5,921 bases of DNA from Candidatus Levybacteria bacterium RIFCSPLOWO2_12_FULL_37_14 (GTDB taxonomy: Bacteria > Patescibacteriota > Microgenomatia > Levybacterales > UBA12049). Below, piece by piece: positions 1 through 5,231 of this stretch. Location of the stretch: the NCBI GenBank assembly GCA_001782645.1, contig MFPH01000024.1, positions 1 to 5,921 of the forward strand, written 5' to 3'. The notes beneath the pieces were generated by a model. That model was not told the DNA's origin, made no database searches, and was given only the letters and a program-made list of their open reading frames with translations. Numbering within the stretch: the stretch's first letter is position 1; each line of letters starts with the position of its first letter. The position numbers were made by a program, and so were the translations under genes.

Positions 1-64
1 GGAATGAATGCGGGCGGGTTTTCTTTTTGATTTTTGACGGCTTCTAAAAAGAAAAGAAAACTGA

Positions 65-70
65 TAAAAT
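65..70 (+). promoter_or_regulatory. Possible -10 box for a leaderless methyltransferase mRNA
   Basis: TAAAAT matches the TATAAT consensus at five of six bases and ends 6 nt before the ATG at 77. Transcription would start at or next to the start codon, giving a leaderless message, which fits the missing Shine-Dalgarno sequence. The -35 region at the usual distance (42-47, TTCTAA) is poor, and the better TTGACG at 34-39 is 25 bp away, which is too far. In DNA this AT-rich a chance match is quite possible. Confidence 0.3.
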
Positions 71-76
71 GGGAAA

Positions 77-877
77 ATGAATGGAAATGATTACTACGCA
101 AGAATAAAAGAATTAAATATTTCCCATTATGCTGGAGAGGTGTCTTACTATACCCAAGCTCCTTTACGTGAGGTCGAGAAAAAATTACTCGCTTCCATCC
201 ACAAAGAATCTAAGATACTTGATGTTGGTTGTGGTTCCGGACGTTTTTCAATAGGAGCAGCGCAATCAGGGCATATCGTAACGGCAATTGATGTCACTCC
301 GGCGGCAATAACAGCTGCTAGTGAAAAAGCAAAAAATCTTAAACTCGATAATGTCAATTTTTTAGTCGGTGATATGACTGAAATGCCGTTCCAAAACAAT
401 GAATTTGATTATGTTTTCTGCCCGAGATTTTCAATAAATGCGGTTGCAACTTTTCATAAAAGAAAAAAGGCCATCAGCGAAATGATGCGCGTGGTAAAAC
501 CAGGAGGGATAGTTTATATCGAGAGTTTCAATAAACTTTATTTGGGTCGAGGGCCTATTGTATCAATCAAAAATATTCTCGGAGACTTGCAAAAACGAAT
601 ATCAATAACTTTATACTATTTAATGAATAAAAAGTACGATGGTTTGTTGCCCGGCGACATTACCTATGAATCAAATAAGGTTGACGGAGCAACCAAAGGA
701 TACGCTCATCTGCCAACAATTTTTGAATTAAAAAAATTATTACCTATAAACACTACTCCTAAATTTTATTCAATCCCGCAAGTATTAGGAGGCAAAGGAT
801 TTGATCCGTTGAAATATTTTAGATACTCAATATGGATTTTTTTAACAAAGCTGATCGACATTGACAGGAGACTATAA
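77..877 (+). CDS. Class I SAM-dependent methyltransferase
   Basis: A 266-residue cytoplasmic protein with the Rossmann-like methyltransferase core in its first half. Motif I, LDVGCGSGRF, lies at residues 48-57 and binds S-adenosylmethionine. The acidic residue after strand 2 is D72 (AIDVTP), the adenine-side acidic motif is GDM at 98-100, strand 4 is DYVFC at 111-115, and VVKPGG at 139-144 is the typical motif of the Methyltransf_11/25 group. The second half (about 150-266) is not a recognised domain and may shape the acceptor site, so the substrate (small molecule, sugar, lipid or quinone) cannot be read from the sequence. The start is fixed by an in-frame TAA at 65-67, after which ATG 77 is the first start. 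No Shine-Dalgarno sequence precedes it. It lies 61 bp before the kinase fusion gene and is AT-rich like the downstream operon, from which it is separated by that gene. A link to the operon is possible but unproven. Confidence 0.9.
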   Translation: MNGNDYYARIKELNISHYAGEVSYYTQAPLREVEKKLLASIHKESKILDVGCGSGRFSIGAAQSGHIVTAIDVTPAAITAASEKAKNLKLDNVNFLVGDMTEMPFQNNEFDYVFCPRFSINAVATFHKRKKAISEMMRVVKPGGIVYIESFNKLYLGRGPIVSIKNILGDLQKRISITLYYLMNKKYDGLLPGDITYESNKVDGATKGYAHLPTIFELKKLLPINTTPKFYSIPQVLGGKGFDPLKYFRYSIWIFLTKLIDIDRRL

Positions 878-897
878 AGAATGTAAGATACTCAATA
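821..897 (+). repeat. 12-bp direct repeat at the left border of the GC-rich gene
   Basis: AGATACTCAATA occurs at 821-832, inside the end of the methyltransferase gene, and again at 886-897 in the gap before the NDK-kinase gene. The starts are 65 bp apart. The second copy partly overlaps the proposed -10 box. It may be a leftover of a small duplication or insertion, or chance. No third copy was seen after the terminator. Confidence 0.45.
861..889 (+). promoter_or_regulatory. Sigma-70-type promoter for the NDK-kinase fusion gene
   Basis: A perfect -35 hexamer TTGACA at 861-866 is followed after exactly 17 bp by TAAGAT at 884-889, which matches the -10 consensus at four of six bases. Transcription would begin near 896, giving an untranslated leader of roughly 43 nt that contains the strong ribosome binding site. 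The -35 element lies inside the last codons of the methyltransferase gene. This arrangement would let the kinase gene be transcribed independently of the gene before it. Confidence 0.55.
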
Positions 898-925
898 GTA
901 ATTCGTTCTTTCACACAAAACAAAA

Positions 926-933
926 AAGGAGGT
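926..933 (+). promoter_or_regulatory. Strong Shine-Dalgarno sequence
   Basis: AAGGAGGT ends 5 nt before ATG 939 and is a full complement to the 16S anti-Shine-Dalgarno sequence. It settles the start of the NDK-kinase gene. It stands out because none of the other four complete genes in the window has a comparable site. Confidence 0.9.
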
Positions 934-938
934 AAACA

Positions 939-1919
939 ATGTCTGTTCAGCAGACTCTTATAATCGTCAAGCCTGACGGTATAGCGAAGGGTCTGGTTGG
1001 ACAGATTCTTCTCTCTCTGCGGGCGCATAACTTGCGGGTGATAGATCAAGCCAGCGTACAACTGGAACAGGAGTGGGTAGAAAGTCTCTATTCTGGAGAA
1101 AGAGACGAGATTTATTTCACAGAGGTGGTGGAGTGGGTAAGCTCGGCTCCCGTTCTCCTGTTGAAAGTTGAGGGGGATGGGGCGGTAGATACGGTGAAGT
1201 GGCAGATAATTGGCCGCTATCCGGATGGGATTCGCGGCCAACACTCCGAGAATTGGATCAGAAACGTAGCTCACTCTCCCGATTCCGCGGATTCAGCGTT
1301 GCGCGAGTTGGAGCTAGTGGAGTCAATCTTTGAAAGGAGCAAGCAAATGGAAGAAAGCCGCTTGGGCGGCAAGATGATCTTCGCCTTGACCGGAATGAGT
1401 GAGTGCGGCAAGAGCACTGTCGGGAAGTACCTTGACTCAAAAGGCGTGAGTCGTCTCAAGATAGTAAGGCTTTTCAAGAGAGTTCGTGACAAGTGGTCTC
1501 CCGACGATGAGCTTTACGCATTCCTGAAGCAACAGGAGGAACGCGATCCGTACGCTTTGTGGGACGCGTTTATCAATGAGTTGATTGATGAGATGGATCG
1601 TCTTGGCACGAACACCGCCTCAATCGAGAGTTTGTACGGCGGAGGGCTTGGTCCTTATCTCAAGCAAAAGCTCGGCTCTCACTTTTGCATCGTCTTCGTC
1701 GACATCCCGTTGGAGGTTCGACTTGGTCGTCAGATGCAGAGAGAGAATCTTCCAGACATTGAGAGTGCAAGAAGGTATCTCCTGCCGCGAGACGAAGTAA
1801 AAGAGAAGTCGGGTATTCCGGCGCTCAAAGAGATCGCGGGCGAAGTGGTTGATAACTCCGGGACGCTTGATGAACTGTACCGGAAAATTGACCAAATTGT
1901 CGCAGAACACCAACCATAA
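939..1919 (+). CDS. Nucleoside diphosphate kinase fused to a P-loop nucleotide-kinase-like domain
   Basis: A 326-residue two-domain enzyme. Residues 1 to about 132 are a nucleoside diphosphate kinase, which moves phosphate between NTPs and NDPs through a phosphohistidine. The VKPDG motif (K11), the IRG arginine (R99), RN (N109) and the catalytic histidine H112 in NVAHSPDS are all present. The segment that in ordinary NDKs reads like TNPxxAxPGT is reduced to RYPDG (93-97), so the Kpn loop is several residues shorter. Residues about 145-326 hold a Walker A motif GMSECGKST (152-160), a strand VFVDIP (252-257) followed by arginines R261, R264 and R268 in a lid-like position, and a closing VVDNSGTLDE segment. 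This resembles dephospho-CoA kinase and related small-molecule kinases; the exact substrate is unknown. The gene has its own promoter, ribosome binding site and terminator, and its base composition is clearly richer in G+C than its neighbours. Family NDKs are normally single-domain proteins of about 130-150 residues. Confidence 0.88.
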   Translation: MSVQQTLIIVKPDGIAKGLVGQILLSLRAHNLRVIDQASVQLEQEWVESLYSGERDEIYFTEVVEWVSSAPVLLLKVEGDGAVDTVKWQIIGRYPDGIRGQHSENWIRNVAHSPDSADSALRELELVESIFERSKQMEESRLGGKMIFALTGMSECGKSTVGKYLDSKGVSRLKIVRLFKRVRDKWSPDDELYAFLKQQEERDPYALWDAFINELIDEMDRLGTNTASIESLYGGGLGPYLKQKLGSHFCIVFVDIPLEVRLGRQMQRENLPDIESARRYLLPRDEVKEKSGIPALKEIAGEVVDNSGTLDELYRKIDQIVAEHQP

Positions 1920-1922
1920 ACT

Positions 1923-1956
1923 AAGCGGCTCCCTCGACACGACGGAGCCGCTTTTT
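1923..1956 (+). terminator. Intrinsic terminator after the NDK-kinase gene
   Basis: A 10-bp perfect stem (AAGCGGCTCC at 1923-1932 paired with GGAGCCGCTT at 1944-1953) begins 4 nt after the stop codon. The stem can continue beyond a C/C mismatch with three more pairs closing an ACA loop. A run of T residues (1952-1956) follows at once. The stem is GC-rich, unlike the sequence after it. It should separate this gene from the downstream operon. Confidence 0.93.
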
Positions 1957-1968
1957 CTAAATTTTAAG

Positions 1969-1997
1969 TAGAATCTAAAACCACAATCCTTTATAAT
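1969..1997 (+). promoter_or_regulatory. Promoter of the three-gene operon, probably leaderless
   Basis: A perfect -10 hexamer TATAAT lies at 1992-1997. The hexamer 17 bp upstream, TAGAAT at 1969-1974, matches the -35 consensus at three of six bases. Only 7 nt separate the -10 box from ATG 2005, so transcription would start at about the start codon and the message would have no leader. There is no Shine-Dalgarno sequence. The preceding terminator ends at about 1956, which supports a new transcript starting here. Confidence 0.6.
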
Positions 1998-2004
1998 TAC
2001 TACT

Positions 2005-3405
2005 ATGCAATTTAAAGAAAACGATCAAATAGAATACTCCGCAGAAGGCATAAAACACGAATCCGCTGGTGGTTTTGTTTTCTTTGAAGATGGCCGAACG
2101 CACAAATTATTCGTCGCGTTGTTACGCAAGCTCGATGGCCATTGGCTCATTCCAAAAGGTCATATCAGAAAAAGCGAGGAGCCACAGGATGCCGCTGTAA
2201 GAGAAATTAAAGAAGAACTTACGCTGAAAGAAACCCCAGAGATCGTTTCTTTTTTGAGAACTGACAGTTATGCATTTACTCTAGATGAGAGTGATGTTAC
2301 TCACTATAAAAATGTCCATTTATATGTCTTTCGATTAAACAGGAGACTAGAAATTAATCCTCAAATTGAGGAGGGATTTGAGGTGGCTGAGTGGCTTTCT
2401 TTTGAGGAAGCGGTTGAGAAAATTTCATTTGACAGAGAAAATTTACTCAGAGCAAGGCAGTATTTTTACTACAACAAACCTGTCAACACTTACGATAATC
2501 TAATGAGTATAAAATCGCTGACCATTGCTGTACCAACGCACAATGGCGCGTTAACAATATCCAAGACACTTAACTCAGTCGTAGAAAATCTAAAAGAAAT
2601 TCCTGTTTCTGTTGAAAAGGAAATAGTAATTTGCATGGATCACTGTACCGATAATACCACCACAGTAGTGGAAAATTTTGTAAAAGAATTTGATACTAAT
2701 GGGATAAAAATTTCGTTTATTGAAAATCAAAACAGTAAGGGAAAAGCAGACGCATTAAATAATATTTTTAGTTCTTCATTCGGGGAATTATTTTGCGTTA
2801 TTGATGATGATGTCATTCTCGAAAAAAGCTGCTTAGTAAATTTAATCAACACATTAATAGAGGACAGAAATTTAAAATGTGTATTTTCTGTATGGAAAAG
2901 ACTGCCACTTAAAAGCCGTAACCCGTGGAAATTGTTTTGGCATTGGGTTTTGGGAGTTAAATTTGAGATTCAACATTACGATAAACCATGTGAAGTAATG
3001 AGGGGGGCTTGTATGATGTTAAGAAGAGAAAACTTTGTCTATCTTCCCCAAGTGCTAAATGAGGATCAATTTCTTCAGTATATATACTGGCCCAAAACAA
3101 AGGAGATGAAAAACTCTATCGTCTATTTTAATTCAGTGTCGAGCATTTCTGATTATTACCGCAGATTCATTCGCATAATGGTCGGGTCTAAGCAGATGTC
3201 GAAACATTTTGCAAAAGATAGAATTGATGAGTGTTCCCGTGCCCTTTTTCGCAAGTTGGACTATCAGATGATTTTAAGTCTGCCGTGGAGATTAAAATGC
3301 CCTTTTTTATTTTATAGGTTTATCCGGTTTTTTATAAACGCATATGTTAAACTAAAACTTCACTTTATAGACGACTATGAATGGTTTAGATTTAAACAAA
3401 ATTAA
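2005..3405 (+). CDS. Nudix hydrolase fused to a family 2 glycosyltransferase
   Basis: A 466-residue fusion. The Nudix domain spans about residues 18-155, with its box at 52-74: G52, five residues, E58, seven residues, R66-E67, then E70-E71, the metal-binding and catalytic set. The usual glycine near the end of the box is T73. Nudix enzymes cleave nucleoside diphosphates linked to another group, such as ApnA or NDP-sugars. From about 170 a GT-A glycosyltransferase begins: TIAVPTHNG (173-181) for the nucleotide-binding strand, KGKADALN (245-252), the DDD metal site at 267-269 and ED at 353-354 as the likely catalytic base region. The QxxRW motif is not clear; YYRRF at 384-388 lies where it would be expected. 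The C-terminus (431-452) is hydrophobic and basic and may touch the membrane, but there is no convincing transmembrane segment. An in-frame stop at 1969-1971 and no other upstream ATG support the start. ATG 2503 (M167) could also yield a separate glycosyltransferase. The gene overlaps the next by 29 bp. Confidence 0.9.
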   Translation: MQFKENDQIEYSAEGIKHESAGGFVFFEDGRTHKLFVALLRKLDGHWLIPKGHIRKSEEPQDAAVREIKEELTLKETPEIVSFLRTDSYAFTLDESDVTHYKNVHLYVFRLNRRLEINPQIEEGFEVAEWLSFEEAVEKISFDRENLLRARQYFYYNKPVNTYDNLMSIKSLTIAVPTHNGALTISKTLNSVVENLKEIPVSVEKEIVICMDHCTDNTTTVVENFVKEFDTNGIKISFIENQNSKGKADALNNIFSSSFGELFCVIDDDVILEKSCLVNLINTLIEDRNLKCVFSVWKRLPLKSRNPWKLFWHWVLGVKFEIQHYDKPCEVMRGACMMLRRENFVYLPQVLNEDQFLQYIYWPKTKEMKNSIVYFNSVSSISDYYRRFIRIMVGSKQMSKHFAKDRIDECSRALFRKLDYQMILSLPWRLKCPFLFYRFIRFFINAYVKLKLHFIDDYEWFRFKQN

Positions 3406-4153
3406 AACAAAGGCAATTGAGAAATTTGAAAAAGCCGTCGGCGAAAAACTGGTGGCCATTATTCTTACCGGTAGCATGCCACAATCCGCCTATAAAGATG
3501 GCTGGAGTGACATAGATCTGCTGATTGTAATTGACAGTTTTGATTTTGATGTAAAACGTAGAATAGCTGAGGTCGTAACACAACTGGAAAATAATTCTGG
3601 CATACATCATGGAGTAAACGTAATTAGCAAAAATGAGCTACTCGCTCCGATTCTTCCCGACATTCTTCTTGACGGGAAAACACTTCAAGCTCTAATTGAT
3701 CTCAGAAAATATCCCGATCGGCTTATTTATTCCTGTGAATCAATAGACTTTAAAAATATATATTTGCCGGATAACGAAACTTTGAAGAAATATAGCATTA
3801 GCAATATGGGCATGTTTCTACGAAGAAATAGAAGAACCCTCACCACAACACCCCATGAGGATAAAAATATTAAAGAATTATTGAAAAGAGAAATACGTGC
3901 ATCTTTAATAATAACAAAACTAGCTGTCCAATGCTTCACCGCAACACCGCAAGAAGATTATCGAAATGTGTTAAATTTGGCAAAATCATTGTTTACAGAT
4001 TTTGATTTTGGGGTTGTAGAAGATAATTTCCGAATTATTGATCAGTGGCATGAATTGAAAGATGAGGATGAATTACTAAACATGTTCCGAAAAGTAGATG
4101 ATTATATAGAAAAGTTTACGCACTATGTTTTTGAAAAATTCCAAAATCAGTAG
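3377..4153 (+). CDS. Nucleotidyltransferase of the polymerase-beta-like superfamily
   Basis: A 258-residue protein. The nucleotidyltransferase signature is plain: hydrophobic strand VAIILTGS ending in G32-S33, then WSDIDLLIV with D45 and D47 as the two metal-binding aspartates. This GS...DxD layout is shared with small-molecule nucleotidyltransferases, including aminoglycoside adenylyltransferases, and with minimal MNT toxins or antitoxins. The third carboxylate usually found on a later strand is not obvious; the candidate strand GVNVIS (79-84) has asparagine (N81) at the likely place. From about 134 to the end the protein is predicted helical and rich in basic residues (RRNRR at 149-153), and has no recognised motif. 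The start overlaps the glycosyltransferase gene and the end overlaps the cyclase gene by 29 bp each, so translation is probably coupled. Placement between a glycosyltransferase and a cyclase favours a biosynthetic role (nucleotide transfer to a small molecule) over toxin-antitoxin or resistance roles. Substrate unknown. Confidence 0.83.
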   Translation: MNGLDLNKIKTKAIEKFEKAVGEKLVAIILTGSMPQSAYKDGWSDIDLLIVIDSFDFDVKRRIAEVVTQLENNSGIHHGVNVISKNELLAPILPDILLDGKTLQALIDLRKYPDRLIYSCESIDFKNIYLPDNETLKKYSISNMGMFLRRNRRTLTTTPHEDKNIKELLKREIRASLIITKLAVQCFTATPQEDYRNVLNLAKSLFTDFDFGVVEDNFRIIDQWHELKDEDELLNMFRKVDDYIEKFTHYVFEKFQNQ

Positions 4154-5231
4154 ACATTTAAAGGTTTTGCTCCCTGACAGGAGACAAGATATTTTTATCG
4201 GAGAAGATTCGGCTTCGTGGATAATAGAAAAGCTCGCCTCAAGTGGCTATTCTGGGTTTGTTGTCTTTTGCGACCACAATATTGCAAATCTCTACAAAAA
4301 TCTCCTCTCGGAGATAAAAGACAAACTGGAACCAGCGGATATTATTTTGGTTAAACCAACAGAAGCAAATAAAAGTATTGAATTTTTGAACTTGTGCCTT
4401 GAACGATGTGTTAAAGCTAATCTAAATAGAAATGGATGTCTGATCGCCATAGGGGGAGGTGTTGTTGGAGATTTGGCAGGATTTCTTGCCTCTGTTTATA
4501 TGAGGGGTATAGACATGGTCTTTATGCCGACAACTCTTATGGCTCAAGGCGACACCATTATTAACAAAGTGGCTATTAGCTATAAGCTTCTCAAAAATGT
4601 TATTGGCAGTTTTTATTCTCCCGTAATTACTGTGTGCGACACGAATTTTTTAAAATCATTACCAAAAAAAGAAATTAGTTTGGGATTCAGCGAAATTATT
4701 AAACACGCTCTCGTTTATTCACAAACATTCACCAAAAGTCTCTCTGGTATTCTTTCCTCGTCAATGTCTGACTGGAAAACTTATGATTGGGATTACCTTG
4801 TTTATGAATCCCTGAAAATTAAAAGTAGGTTGGTTGAGAAAGATCCACACGATAAACTTGGTACACATAAAGGATTAAGTTACGGACACACCCTTGCTAA
4901 TGCACTTGAGGGATTATCAAATTTCAATTTCAGGCATGGGGATGCGGTTGGACTTGGAATGCGCATCAGCGGAGAGATCAGCAAATCTTTAGGATTTCTT
5001 AAAAAGGAAGATTTGGAATTACAGAACTCTTTAATTAATGCCGTGGTATTACCACTCAAATTTCCACATTCGGTTAATCCGGACCAAGTCATCGACTACC
5101 TAAAAAGAGACAAGATTAGCATAAATGAACAGATTAATTTGGTGGTTTTGGAAAAGATTGGAAAACACAGGGTGGTAAAAAATGTTGACGAAAAACTTGT
5201 TAGAGAAGTACTTGAAACATTTCTTTCTTGA
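4125..5231 (+). CDS. 3-dehydroquinate-synthase-like sugar phosphate cyclase
   Basis: A 368-residue member of the family that turns a sugar phosphate into a carbocycle using NAD and a metal. AroB is about 350-360 residues. NAD-binding GGGVVGD is at 110-116, followed by YMRGI (R127) and PTTLMAQGD (D143). The zinc ligands are E190 in FSEIIKH, H255 in YGHT and H271 in RHGDA. K148, K157, K193 and D329-K330 match lysines and charged residues used by the family. Differences are notable. The loop between D143 and K148 is one residue shorter than the DSSVGGK of AroB. The arginine, asparagine and second histidine of the AroB segment GLRxLLNxGHTxGH are replaced by H248, S252 and N259. True dehydroquinate synthase, 2-deoxy-scyllo-inosose synthase, epi-valiolone-type synthase, or a new cyclase are all possible; the motifs are closest to AroB overall. 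No other shikimate gene is present. ATG 4125 overlaps the preceding gene by 29 bp and no better start is visible. The gene ends in TGA and overlaps the converging kinase gene. Confidence 0.88.
   Translation: MFLKNSKISRHLKVLLPDRRQDIFIGEDSASWIIEKLASSGYSGFVVFCDHNIANLYKNLLSEIKDKLEPADIILVKPTEANKSIEFLNLCLERCVKANLNRNGCLIAIGGGVVGDLAGFLASVYMRGIDMVFMPTTLMAQGDTIINKVAISYKLLKNVIGSFYSPVITVCDTNFLKSLPKKEISLGFSEIIKHALVYSQTFTKSLSGILSSSMSDWKTYDWDYLVYESLKIKSRLVEKDPHDKLGTHKGLSYGHTLANALEGLSNFNFRHGDAVGLGMRISGEISKSLGFLKKEDLELQNSLINAVVLPLKFPHSVNPDQVIDYLKRDKISINEQINLVVLEKIGKHRVVKNVDEKLVREVLETFLS

Noticed and set aside
19..55. Inverted repeat TTTTCTTTTT / AAAAAGAAAA before the first gene
   Set aside because: A 10-bp stem made almost only of A/T in homopolymer-rich DNA is easily due to chance, and no T-tract follows it; not called as a terminator or operator.
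819..1274. Open frame of 151 codons on the - strand
   Set aside because: It lies opposite the end of the methyltransferase gene and the start of the NDK domain, both supported by family motifs. Its translation has no recognisable motif and crosses the gap between the two genes.
1620..1940. Open frame of 106 codons on the - strand
   Set aside because: It is antisense to the conserved kinase domain and begins within the terminator hairpin; its translation shows no motif.
2429..2499. TTGACA at 2429-2434 and GATAAT at 2494-2499 as an internal promoter for the glycosyltransferase half
   Set aside because: The hexamers are 59 bp apart, and the -10-like box is so close to ATG 2503 that transcription would start inside or after the start codon.
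5229..5231. TGA as a recoded (glycine) codon, as in some CPR lineages
   Set aside because: The cyclase ends at its expected length at this TGA, and no internal in-frame TGA is needed to complete any gene here.
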